Assembly: GCA_019055375.1 (NCBI GenBank)
Contig: JAHQIW010006092.1
Coordinates: 558,001-622,000 of the forward strand
Reading direction: 5' to 3'
Source of the DNA: Parelaphostrongylus tenuis
Taxonomy: Eukaryota; Nematoda; Chromadorea; Rhabditida; Metastrongylidae
Length of the DNA: 64,000 bases
Shown here: positions 25,601 to 35,274 of the stretch, piece after piece
Numbering within the stretch: position 1 is the stretch's first letter
Layout: the number at the start of each line of letters is the position of its first letter
Translations under genes and position numbers: made by a program
Notes under the pieces: generated by a model
Seen by the model: the letters and a program-made list of their open reading frames with translations, nothing else
What the model was told of the DNA's origin: nothing
Database searches by the model: none

Positions 25601-27833
25601 TTCGATCAGCCTTACCAATCAGCTCGTTACAGGTACCAAATATGACTATGTGCTACTTTTTTCTTGCGAATATAGCCATTCTCTGGATGGTTTGGAGTTG
25701 GAATTAGGATAATATGAAGATAATGGAACTAATCCTCCCAGATGGTTGGGAGGTGTAGGCTCACCTTGGGACTCTAGGTAAACAAACAACTGAGTCATAA
25801 CAGTTTTTATGCGCTGGGGTCCGCACAATTTGTGTAACCGGACCTTCCAAGCATCCAAGTAATGGAACTAATCGGCAAAGAAAAGTGGCTTACTTAAATA
25901 GACTTCGATGAAACAGTAGCAAGAAACGATGAACTTCTCCTTACTTGCCCACACTTCAAGCTCAATGTTCTTCCTGTTTTGGCTATACTCATAGCGTTAT
26001 AATATCTCTGAGTTGAAACGTCATGGCAGTGAATGGTGTTTATCACCTTGTCAAAGGCTTTAGGCCAGAGAGCAACTGGTAATGAACTTGGATTACACAG
26101 TTGAGATAGGAAAGGATCGGAAATAAAGGCGTTTATTACCACTACAGCGAACTATCAGTACCGCGGTATGACACAGTACCGTACACAATATCTTCAACGC
26201 ATGGGATTTCAAGCGATGTCAAGCAACTAAAAAATCCATTGATCGGTGACGATCTCAGTTTCTAAAAGAATCTGGAATCAAGCCGATTTGAATCTTTAGT
26301 GTTTTTCATGATGGGCTGATGCGAGGTTGTTAGAGCAGAAATTATGACACAATCTAGTAAATTAACGACTGGTGTTTTGGCGGTATCGACTTGTTCAGAG
26401 AATGTAAAGGTCAAATGGATTTGCACTCATAACTTTAGCAGAAAGGAGGAAGCCAATTTTGGTTCGCACAGTAAACAGCTTACTCGCATTGTAATAACTG
26501 ACAACTGTTACGAACAACTTCTTATTTGTTTATCAAGAAGAACGCTAGAATTTTCCACTCAACGCCGAGATTGATAAGTATTCGATCCTGGGATTCAATT
26601 CTTGTTTCCCAAGCTCGGAAGAACCTTTGAACGACTGCAGCAAACAAGATGAACGAGGAGGATGCTTATGACGTCGGTGTCGAATAGAGTCATCCACACA
26701 GATCCTATCTCAGAATTGCAAACCTTCCTTTTATTGACCACGCAAGGCCAAGAACCCTTGGTTGTCCATATTATTTTATCATCAGTCGTATACGCATCAT
26801 AGTTATTGTCAGTTACTTCTGTCTGTTATATTTTAAATATTAGCTCACTTTCTGTTTAATGTAGATTATCAGACTACATAGAAATACTTCATGTAGTCTG
26901 TTATAGGCACTTCTATAGCCTACATGTATTTTACCCTTGACAACCTCGTCAGTCGTGCAGGCCCTTCGTTTTTAACCAATGCTCTCGGAGTGTTCCAGTC
27001 AATCCCCTACTTAGAGTAGGCGACGACGAACAATTTACGCAATTGCGGTCAAGTGAACAGTCACTGGATCGGCAGTGTTTTTACACTCGATTGTTCGTGA
27101 CTGGTATTTTTGAGACATTAAACCGTTCGTTTTGAATGTTTTCTCAAGACCACGCTTGAATTTCATATATCTGACAGTTATTATTTGAGCCAACATGTCA
27201 TGTGGCCTGTTATGGGCACTTGTACAGCCCGATACACGTCTTTCGGCATTGACAGCGGGTACCAGCCAGGAACAATCGAGTGTACAATACTGCCGATCTA
27301 GTGATTTATTTAACTTGACGGCACGTGTGAATCGTTCGTTGTCGCCTACTCTAAGTAGGGGGAGTGGAGCACCCCGAGGGGGATTGCCTAATGACGAAGG
27401 GCCTGCCCGACTGACGAGGCTGCCAAGGCCGAAACACGTGTATCGGGCCGTACAAGTGTCCATAACAGACCATATGACATGTTAGTTCGAATAATAATTA
27501 TCAGATTTATTGAAATTGGAATGTCGTCTTAAGGAAACACTCGAAACGCACGGTACATAGAAACATTTGAATTTTTTTGAAGAGCTATTACCAAAATATG
27601 GTCAAAGGACAGCTCAAATCGCTTGCTCTTATCTTCACATCTACTCATCTGAAAATTATCTGACTGTTTTCGAATTTTAGTTGGATCGCCTACGTGAAAT
27701 ACGTGCTGGTGGCTATGATGAGGAACGTGAGACACCGATGGTACCGATTCGTTCACCACAATCACCTAACTCGCGTACTATTGCTTGTAGTTTTTCGCTC
27801 AGCAGCAGGTGCACCAAACCTTGGATTCAATAA
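13628..27833 (+). CDS. Carbonic-anhydrase-related protein, 8 exons, probably acatalytic
   Basis: Exons seen: 13628-13735, 14151-14210, 15071-15192, 15867-16051, 16116-16228, 25201-25321, 25522-25625, 27681-27833. All joins keep phase and give about 321 residues. Exons 3-8 follow the alpha-carbonic anhydrase fold in order: CPSPIDI, ATNTGDALRL, the TWHW strand, NGSEHTIGG, AGELHLIHRN, QPNGVLAIAIFLN, YEGSETVEPF, and PQSPNSRTIACSF. Against active enzymes, the first zinc His (His94) is Thr, the next two (His96, His119) remain, and Thr199 is Val (SETVEPF for SLTTPPC). Family knowledge says loss of a zinc His abolishes CO2 hydration, so this is likely a CARP-type protein. The start ATG follows an intron-like TTTTAG acceptor, consistent with spliced-leader trans-splicing. 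Exons 1-2 encode an Ala/Leu/Lys-rich, probably helical leader without a signal peptide. The usual N-terminal Trp-rich segment of the fold is not seen. Best guess is a cah-1 or cah-2 type nematode gene; orthology is not proven. Confidence 0.82.
13736..14150 (+). other. Intron 1 of the carbonic-anhydrase-related gene
   Basis: It starts GTAAAT and ends ACAATTTCAG. I see no repeat or coding segment in it. Confidence 0.6.
14243..14992 (+). mobile_element. Mariner-family transposon remnant in intron 2
   Basis: The ends form imperfect inverted repeats: AGTTTTGACACTGGAGCAAT at the left, and at the right a run whose reverse complement reads AGTTTTGGAACTAGAGCAAT. TA dinucleotides flank both ends. Inside, translated fragments match the C-terminal half of a mariner transposase: a run near 14420-14590 in a decayed frame, a DSARLHV motif (catalytic DNARPH region) near 14633, and TTFFISKDDEFYERGIDLLL near 14819-14880, close to the usual end of the protein. 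The N-terminal half and helix-turn-helix are missing, and stops and frame changes are frequent. It is a dead deletion derivative of about 750 bp against about 1.3 kb for a full element. Confidence 0.85.
15408..15545 (+). repeat. tRNA-derived SINE copy in intron 3
   Basis: The segment begins with an A-box-like GGTGGCTGAGTGGCTAGTGA, followed by a decayed B-box region (ACTCGGATCAATTCC). A C-rich stretch follows. It resembles several other short tRNA-like copies in this window but cannot fold as a functional tRNA. Downstream to 15640 there is an open frame (REVDEIKLQTSEETIQ) that does not fit the carbonic anhydrase fold and is skipped by the phase-correct exon chain. Confidence 0.55.
16852..17390 (-). 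mobile_element. Internally deleted mariner element in the large carbonic anhydrase intron
   Basis: Matching ends read GAAAGTTTTGGGGCACTTT on the left and the reverse complement of AAAGTGCCCAAAACTTTCTT on the right. The - strand frame at 17318-17022 encodes a mariner transposase piece: a TQQDNARRNTVKKT segment (the catalytic DNARPHxA region), then HRACSPDCASSDFDLF, corresponding to HPPYSPDLAPSDYHLF with the last catalytic Asp kept, then HFLKSRRYESFNEVQ. Both N- and C-terminal coding parts are missing, leaving about 540 bp. This lineage differs from the mariners at 14243 and 47135, because its inverted repeat is different. Confidence 0.85.
17391..18240. other. Intron DNA without recognised content
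   Basis: This AT-rich stretch of the large carbonic anhydrase intron shows no coding run or repeat that I can name. A GC-richer patch lies at about 18040-18220. Confidence 0.4.
18262..18413 (-). repeat. tRNA-derived SINE, reverse orientation
   Basis: Read on the - strand it starts with GATTGCGTGTGGCGAAGTGG, and a B-box-like GGTCGATGGTTCGATCCCGC follows about 40 bases later. The body contains AGCACTGACCCGATACATCG, which also occurs in diverged form in the SINE at 6255-6454 (AGCACTGACTCGATATGGCG). The shared 3' body supports one SINE family rather than separate tRNA pseudogenes. Confidence 0.65.
18441..18520 (+). repeat. Second tRNA-like SINE head, head-to-head with the previous one
   Basis: It starts GGGCGGTGGCCGAGTGGTTG, a good A-box, and is followed by TGTTGGTTTGACCCTACTCC as a decayed B-box. 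The copy is short and seems truncated. It lies only about 30 bases from the oppositely oriented copy. Confidence 0.5.
19010..19082 (-). repeat. Decayed tRNA-like SINE head
   Basis: The - strand reads GGTGGGATAAGGTAATGGCT, then CACTGGTTCGATTTCCCC about 55 bases on, giving A-box- and B-box-like runs. No tRNA cloverleaf is evident. It is probably a SINE remnant. Confidence 0.4.
19790..23050. repeat. Diverged repeat array (local family F) in the large intron
   Basis: Several related but strongly diverged blocks recur near 20830, 21420, 22039, 22437 and 22799. Each contains an AGCTTGAGAAA-like run, then ACTAAGTTTG, then TGTGAAAAGACCTTT-like sequence, a run near GCGCTGCAATAAG, and AAAAAG. Spacing varies from about 370 to 620 bases. 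A similar block lies at about 53103-53180. Read alone, the blocks give only short random frames, so they look non-coding. They share the ACTTTTCAG/GCGCTGCAG flavour with family B and may be an older branch of it. Confidence 0.5.
21089..21258. repeat. Foldback element of family A (hairpin copy)
   Basis: The arms at about 21089-21148 and 21194-21258 are near-perfect inverted copies: TTTTTTGATCCATGCACGTG at the left and, at the right, the reverse complement of GACCATGTGCATGGATCAAA. They flank the family A core with GATACACGTGTTTTGGCC. Upstream, 21030-21070 carries the family A outer end (GTGTTTTCTCAAGACCACGC). Confidence 0.7.
23671..23778. repeat. Perfect 34-bp inverted repeat around a T-rich loop
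   Basis: The left arm, 23671-23704, contains GAATTGAGTGGTGAACAAAA; the right arm, 23745-23778, is its exact reverse complement. The 40-base loop is almost all T with regularly spaced G (G followed by 9-10 T, repeated). Such a hairpin is unusual for unselected intron DNA and may mark an element end or a recent duplication. Confidence 0.85.
24020..25000 (-). mobile_element. Degenerate Penelope-like retroelement (RT thumb and GIY-YIG endonuclease)
   Basis: Read on the - strand the decayed frame runs from the end of a reverse transcriptase into a GIY-YIG endonuclease. The RT part shows FLEVEINLTDSSYIMKWYRK then FFHPSHTKKALIKNVF. The endonuclease part shows CNRSYGRLCTTEQYQICPKG, then SSCKACDG, a stop, and YISKTGRPLYVRIEEHL. 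The terminal segment has ILAQEHKTLARK. This order and the Cys-rich linker before GIY-YIG are diagnostic for Penelope-like elements. Several stops and frame changes make it inactive. The RT palm is not visible, so it is 5'-truncated. It sits in intron 5 of the carbonic-anhydrase-related gene, antisense to it. Confidence 0.85.
25633..26900. other. Intron 7 DNA, first part, no recognised gene
   Basis: This part of the last carbonic anhydrase intron has only short shadow frames. A C/G-richer patch at 25720-25790 has no recognised identity. Confidence 0.4.
26900..27545. mobile_element. Two adjoining foldback copies of family A
   Basis: A half copy at about 26900-27120 is followed by a full foldback at about 27125-27545. 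The full copy opens with ATGTTTTCTCAAGACCACGC, then TTTGAGCCAACATGTCATGT and TGTACAGCCCGATACACGTC. It closes with the inverse order, including CGAAACACGTGTATCGGGCC near 27431, AACAGACCATATGACATG and GGAAACACTCGAAACG. The centre has an AATCGAGTGTACA motif common to the family. No transposase frame is present, so it is a non-autonomous MITE-like element. Confidence 0.75.
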
Positions 27834-27834
27834 A
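27829..27834 (+). terminator. AATAAA overlapping the carbonic anhydrase stop codon
   Basis: The hexamer AATAAA contains the TAA stop of the proposed last exon. If used as the poly(A) signal the 3' UTR would be extremely short. Alternatively the donor-like CAGCAG|GTGCAC at about 27808 joins to an unseen further exon and this stop is intronic. Confidence 0.3.
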
Positions 27835-30800
27835 CAGTAATAGTGAGCAAACAAGCCGATCAGCTAGTAACGAGTTATCAACACAAACATCCGGTCTCAT
27901 CTCAAGCTGCTTTCCATTTATCGGTTCATGTGTTCAGTTGCCTCCACTACGTTATCATTGAAAATTTACGATGAAAATTCAATCACTTTCTAGCTAGATC
28001 CAGCCGGATTGTTTCCGGATGATAATGTACGTATGTTTTCGAGCTTCATTACAAACCAATATTGTTGGTTGAGTATCGTATTACTCATATAGTCATCGAA
28101 CGCTAATTGACGTTTATATTCTCTGTGATGAGACTTACGATCATCGCTAGTGAAAGTAATCTCATATGTCATTAAATGGTAATTTTTCTAAAATTCTCTA
28201 TCTTGAGTGATCGTTAAGAGGTGGGCGATGAGCAGATTTCGCACTGGTGTGGTGTGTTGTTTATCAAACACAGGAACATTTTTTCATGCTAACATATATA
28301 CATACACATCACGCATACATATACGCGCTTTTTGTGGACTGTGTTTTTGAATGAAGCAGACCATGTAAATTCTACTTCCTTAAAGTTCCTATCTTTTAAC
28401 ATTGAGTTCTACCAATGAGCACATTCTTTCAAAAGATCGACTGTTTTTGAAACCCCCAAAAAACATTCAATATAATTCCAAAAAAAAAAGCTTGAGCTTA
28501 AATCATTCTTTTTTGGAACACATTCTTTATCAGTACTTATACATGCTTGTATTGAATTTCTCTTCTTCGTTTAATAGCGAGCAAAAGTTAGGCGGTGAAC
28601 AAACGATAATGTGGATCTTCTTTAACTCATTTTTTGCTAAGCTTAAGAATACTGGATTTCTTGTGAGGATGACTGGAAAAGGAAGGGCCGGCGGGGGAAG
28701 CAAGCCAACAATGGGCGGAGTTGCACCATCGGTTCTCAGTACCAGAGTTGAAGAATCCAATTCTCAATTGTTCATTCGTTTGGTTTTTCTGGTAATGAGT
28801 GCAATAGACAACTTTCAGCTGAAGGAGATTTTAGCTTAACGTTGTAAAAGTTCATCAGCTTTGTTCATTTTGTTTGTATGATTATTTAGAAAAAGCTTCC
28901 ACCATAACGAGCGATGTTTTACCTACTACTGACCAGAATCACGAAGACTTTATGATATTCATGAATTCTTATCATCTCTCCCATATAACACACACTGTAA
29001 TACCAGATTTTATTCTACTTAGTTCACGTCAATACCGTTTATGTCTACATCTCATGGTTATCGATCTCTGCTCTAATAAATATTAATTGTGGTAAACTGA
29101 CAAATCTAGAGATCATTCAGCACGAAATGAGTTCATATTATCAGTGATTATTCACTAATCGTACCAAGTGACTTGAGAACAGTATCGATGTTTTACGGTG
29201 GAATTTCAGCAGATAAAGATTTCACAGAAAGAACCTCTACTAAGCATTTTTTGGCGGATTGTTTCTTCTGCCATTGAACTCGGCAGTCATTTGTCAACAA
29301 ATCAGTGGATTTAGGTGTCTCAAAAAATTTTGTAGCACGCGATAACACTAAATTATGCGGCATTCACCGTCACAATTTATTGATAATTATCCGAGAAGCT
29401 TAGTCATTGTTAATGATCAATCGTTAGCAACTAAACTGCTATAATACTGCCATAACTGCCATGTATGGTGTGATATGAATTATTTCCACGATGGAATACC
29501 CAGACAACTGTTTACATGACTGTAAAGAAAAATCATTACGACTTTTCTAGAGATGAAAAATGCAAGAAACATTCTTGTTAAGATAAAGATAAGACAACAG
29601 TGGCACTGTCAATTTCCACGTCTTAAAAAGAAAATAGTATTTGAAATATGCGAATGTGACACATTACCATCACTATCAGTCTTTGTGCTTATACATTGCA
29701 TGAACTTCCATCCATTTTGGCCATACATGGGTCTCTTGGAAAGGCCCTCAATAGTTGTGCGATTTGGCTTGTTGTAATTAGATGTCCCACTCTTTTATTC
29801 GTTCTAACCGTTTGCTTCATTACTTTTGGTGAAGGACGTGATACTTGTTGTTGAAATGTTATGCGCAATAAAGTCTTTTCCCTACTCAACAGTATTGACG
29901 TCAGAGATGATAGAGTGCAGAATTTTCACCTGGATGTCTGTCTTAAAAAAAATAGTGCTTCGAAATATGCGAATGTGACACATTACCACCACTATCAAAG
30001 CCGGACCAAATGCCACAATCGAATTCTCATACTGTGAGACCATAATGCCCTCTAGCAAAGTTGTGTTGTCTTTTGTTCGCAAGGCAATCGAAAAGAAGGA
30101 CGAATGGAAAGGAGATGTTACTAACACTTTTTCGACTCAACCCGTGACATTGTTCTACTTGCATGACCACGATGTCCGGACATCGCATATAGTGCCGAAT
30201 CTAGCATTTCTTACATCCGATTCGTTTTCTGCCGTCCATCATCGATAAAAGCTTCTGAAGATGTGGGTTTCGCTAGTGCTAGAAGATTTTTGGCATCACT
30301 GATCCTCTTTATCCACATCGTTGATGCTGGTTCAGTGAGTTCTCAGCACAGTTCTGATACAGCCGTGCTATGATGTTCCCCGGGAGTTTTCAACCACATA
30401 TATCTGATATGTCTTCCGATTTTTCACAAGATGTATGCCACATGACGCATAGCTATCTATGGGTTATGACAGAATTGGATTATTCTACGTAGCTGTCTCA
30501 ACTTGTTCTGGTTCGACACGAAGACCTTTGGGAAGATGAATGCAGAAGACAAATCAGACGTTGGAAGTGGTAGGATCCACAAGGAGAATTGTGCTGACAA
30601 GTGATGTAAAATTGATTCAACAATAATCTAGACTTTTACACCAATTTTATCAAAATAATATAGTGGATAATTTACAAATAATGACTAGATACAAGAAAAA
30701 ATATCATCATTTCGAATAATCAGATGGAACTCAGCATATCACAAAGATCAAAAGTGAAATGAATGAGCAGAGAAAATTATCTATACACGTCACGGCACAA

Positions 30801-31280
30801 AAGGCACTACACTGACACTTGCCTCTTATATAAAATATTATGCTAACGTTATTAATGCCAATCTCAATGAAAAATGATGTTAGTTGATTGAGTTTTTTTG
30901 AAGAGCACTTATAACATGTAAGTTAAAGGAAAAAGTGATAGTACAAAGATGATTAGTCAAGGTTAGCTGATGTTTACCACCTATTTGTCTACTGATGAAT
31001 TTGACGACGATTGACAATATCAAAATTAAAAAAAATGAATAATTTGTTTCAAAACTACATTGAGGCAGCGGCAAAAGCATCAGTTTACGTATGCATGAGT
31101 GGAGTAATTAGAAAGAAATAAAGGCGAAAGCTAGTTCGAATAGAGATAAGATTTCATGAGAATAAAGAATAATAAAGATAGAATAAGAAAAGTAATGAAA
31201 GTTGTCGCACAATCAACAAAAAGGCTAAAATTTTCTAACAAATTTAGGACACTCTACTCGTTTTCATCAATGCTTACTTG
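27834..31280. other. Intergenic gap between the two convergent genes
   Basis: No gene can be assigned. It holds a direct repeat of about 65 bases (around 29611-29680 and 29925-29996, sharing ATATGCGAATGTGACACATT). A fragment at 28430-28510 resembles the outer end of family D (CGACTGTTTTTGAAAC, then AATAATTCC-like and an A-run). The open frame at 28402-28839 begins inside that repeat fragment and is not supported. Confidence 0.5.
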
Positions 31281-34255
31281 TTATAGTTTTTGTAAATCGA
31301 AAACATCCTCTTCATCTTCATCGTCACTTTTGTACAATGGTATTCTTTCGAATGTATCGCTGCTACCCGTGAGAAAACCTCGTCGATTTAACACTGATGT
31401 TAGTCGTTGTCGGCAAGCAAACAACTAAAATAATCGAATGATATACAAACACAACAATCAAAGATTTGCAACCGTGAACCTCGCAATAAATCTCAACAAA
31501 ACGAGGCTATCGTAAACCATAAGCTAAAAATAACGGATAGACTACATTTGTTAATTAATGCTATTGCATAGCCATAAGCACTTGCTAAGACAAAATAAGC
31601 TGTTTCCTGTTAGCGGGGAACAAATGAAGAAACGACCTCTTTCGTGGACAAAGACTTTCCATTTCACTTTTAGTAATCATGCGAAAGCTTAAATCTCTGG
31701 TTGGTGCAGTACAGAGCCGTTTTGAAGTCTTCTCATAAAGCTTCAGAGAAAAGAAACTTGTGTTCACACGCGCAAATTTCTCGCAGGACAGAACTCTTTC
31801 TTCAAATTATTAGTAATTATTCGATACCGTAACATTCAACGATTCCAATGCTGTGTTTATTTTCTAGGAAGACCGTTTCTCTGCAGTGTGGCAGAGAAAA
31901 TAAGATCATGCTTCATATACGCGAGCATGTGTTTATTGGCGAATTTAGGGAGTGGGATGGAAGGGGACAGAAGGGAATTTGCCGCGATCATCAATCGATG
32001 GCGCCCAGGAGGATCACATGTAACGTGCGATTTTGTTACTTAATTCAAATTTTTTTCCGCTTTGAAAGAAACTTCAGATTGATTCTGATACCATAAGATT
32101 TCGTCTACATGTTGTATATGCCTTTCGAGCTTCCAGCGAAGTAATACTTAGAAAACGCAGCCAGTGTAAAACATAATTTAATATTGAATGGTGCAGCGTT
32201 ATGAATGAGTCTTTTCGAAAATGGAGCACTGGGCGTAGTAACCAAAGATTTGAGTTTTTGAGTGATTACTAACACACTTATGAAAAAACACTTGTCCAGC
32301 AATAGGGGTCGTTTCTTCATTTGTTCCCCATTGACAAGAACAAACCACGAAATATTCTCCAAAGCGAAACCGCACGCTATTCATTGCTAGAAAATCTAAG
32401 CGCTGTATTTGACACACAGTCTAAGCTGATCTGCTGACTGGAAATGGAATTTATGAATAGCTGAACGAGATTTATTAACTAAATAGAAATAGAACTGCTA
32501 CCAAGTGCGAAGAGAGACAGAAAACGAACATGAAAAACGATACGAAAGAAATGAACTTACGAATGCTATCAAAACGAGGAACACTAATGAGGCGACAACA
32601 ACGACGTTACTTCGCAAAATGGAATGATTCACCAAAATCCATTTTTTAGTGAGCGGATTCGAATCCGAAATCTGAAACACGGCAGCAATTAAGCATGAAC
32701 TTGCGCTTACGTAAACATCACTTATAAGTTGGTTATTGTACTTCAATTATTGACACTGGCTGTCCCAAATACGAAAATTTTATAGAGAAAACCCTTAGAT
32801 AAAGAACAGGACGGTAAAAACGTACTGGGAAAATAAAAATACTGGGAATATCATTAATTAGAATGTTGTAGACTAACCTTAACGCTGAACTCTGCATAGA
32901 CTTTTTCCCCTTTCATTACTTGAATCGTATGCATACCGTTTGGAAGACCAATGAAAGCTGAACCATACGTGGGAGATGTCATATGTACGGAATGAACAGT
33001 GCCAACAAAACAACGCAATGCCAACGAGGGATCGTCAGTTATTAGTCGAACACCTTTTAACCTAAATCGAGTAATTCATTGTTGAATATTACAAAACTCG
33101 GTTCTAATAATCACTAGCTACTCTTCTACGTAATCGGCTGATTTGAAAACTATACTGCAGAGGAATCTATTGGAATGTGATACTTCGACACAGCGTATTC
33201 CTTACTCATGTCTGCAACATCTGATGTGCAGATATCGTCACTATTGTTATCCATGTCGTTCCCTCATATCCATCATCCACAGAGGATTTCCAACTTTTAT
33301 CTGTAAGTCTGACTTCCGCTGGAGGATGTTCTGTTCGTCTAAACGTTGAAAACCATCCGAGCTGGTTTTCCCTAGAGTTCTGAGAAAGTCTACGTAGAGC
33401 GTTCCGAATCGTACCGCAGAGAGAGCTTTTTCTATACAAATATGGTGCCAATCTCCCGACCGCGGAGAGATGAGGAGCTTGATGAGGCTGACGTGGGGTC
33501 GAACCAGCAACTATTCGTGATGACATCACTGCGCTACCCGAACCGTCAATATAGTATATTTCTCAAAAAAAAAACATCAAACTGAAATGCGCTAATTGTA
33601 TGATGAAGAAGCAGAACAGAACTCTGTAGTCTTTTTACGATTTCCTACTTTTATTTTATTTTTCTAAATCCTCTTAGTTAGTAATGAAAAGGTGGTCCTG
33701 AGAAAACACTCGAAAAGAATGGTATAATATATTTTAGAATACCAGCCAAGAGCAATTGAGTGTACAGAAACCGCTGTTCTAGTGATTTTCACTTCACAGC
33801 AGTGCAGTGTAAATCGTTCGTCGTCGCTAACTCTTAGTGTGGGGACTGGAGCACCCACAGAGGATTGGCTAAAAGACGAAGGGCTCTGCCCGACTGACGA
33901 GACTGTAAGGTCGTAACACGTGTATCGGGCTGTACAAGAGCCCATTCAACAGACCACATGACAAGTCGGCTCAGATAGCAATTATGAGATATCTTCAAAT
34001 TTAAGCGTGATCCTAAGAAAACACTCGAAAACAGCGCATATACATTTAATGTACAAGTCACGATTTGAAAATCATAATCCGACCTTTCTTTCATCATAAG
34101 AGCAATACTTTCGCGATTTTCGGCGTACAAATGTCCTGATCCACGTTCCTCATAACAACATCCGGTCTGTACAAGCAATACATCTGGTGCCGACAACCAA
34201 GAAACTGCCTTACTCCACTCAAAGGAATCAAGCACTTTTCTTTGACTTGTCATGC
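31281..34255 (-). CDS. Carboxypeptidase D-like: end of decayed domain, membrane helix and cytosolic tail
   Basis: Exon 34084-34255 has [20 protein letters not shown], in the place of the family's SCCY...LWxxNRxSL segment. Exon 32878-33061 is a diverged transthyretin-like piece ([15 protein letters not shown], then [20 protein letters not shown]). Exon 32561-32671 has a hydrophobic helix, [15 protein letters not shown]. Exon 31281-31424 follows with a basic stretch ([14 protein letters not shown]) and an acidic end ([17 protein letters not shown]), then the stop. The acidic tail resembles the sorting tail that keeps carboxypeptidase D in the trans-Golgi. These last four exons join each other in phase. 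Confidence 0.88.
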
Positions 34256-35234
34256 CTAAAAATTTTTCAAGAAGAAAACAAATTAATTGAATTTCGCGGC
34301 ACTGAGGCAATCATTACAATCACTTTTGAAACAATAACCTCGCACACTATAAAAAAACTAAAGGCTTTTTTGAAATTATGTCCAGTTGCGATTTTCCTTT
34401 CTATCGCTGCACTATTAAATGCAGCAGAACCGATTTCATAAACTTTTGCTCTCTATAATTAGACTATAACATAAGTTGCTTTTGAAGACAATTAAACCTT
34501 AGAAATTCAAATGTTAAATTAAAAATTTTGACAAATCTGTTCCTAAATGTTCAAAATAGGACGTAGCAGCAGAAACAGCTTGGCACTCTGATGAGATATA
34601 GGTGCCAATAAAACGTTGTGAAATCTATGGCGCAAAGTATTATGAAAATTTAGTCGTAACAGCTTCCACCTAAGTGATGAGGGAAGCCTCGCATGTGCTC
34701 ATTTCAGTAAGTACGACGCTACAAGCTCCCTTGCAAGGAAATACACATGGAATTGTTCCAGATGCAAAATTCAGTATGAGCATCTCAACTGGTCTAGAAT
34801 AAAAAAAAATGCAAAGCTTATGAAGCTTGTCAAATGAATACAGCATGAACAGGATTGTCGATCATCTACCTTAATTAAGCACAATATTCCATACAAATAT
34901 TTCATTTATTCAGCTGTTCTTTGATATCTAGTCAATTGCGACTACTATACCATTCCATGCTCCTTACCAACACATTCAATCGACTATTTTGAGACATCGG
35001 TTAAAATTAACACATTCTAACAGCATATTTCAAGCCTTTCATGAGGTTCTTATGGCGGTTATAGAGTGCTAGACTCGTGTTTCGGCCTTTCAACTTCAAC
35101 TGACATGATTCCTTTCGGTCCAGTCAGTTCGTCGAAGACATAGTCCATATACTCACGAAGAGACGCCAGAACGTATATGTGTGTACATATGCATATATAT
35201 ACTTAAGTATAGACGCACATGTATGCAGTCATGT

Positions 35235-35274
<40 letters not shown>

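Noticed and set aside
28402..28839. 145-codon + strand open frame
   Set aside because: It begins within a repeat fragment related to family D, is low in complexity and matches no family.
29882..30127. Hydrophobic - strand frame that looked like a receptor helix (IVAFGPALIVVVM)
   Set aside because: Part of it is duplicated at 29611-29680 as a repeat, and no second helix or splice context was found.
34084..34310. Separate gene starting with ATG at 34310
   Set aside because: The conserved part begins after a TTTTTAG acceptor at 34256 and continues the carboxypeptidase domain; the upstream frame is intron.
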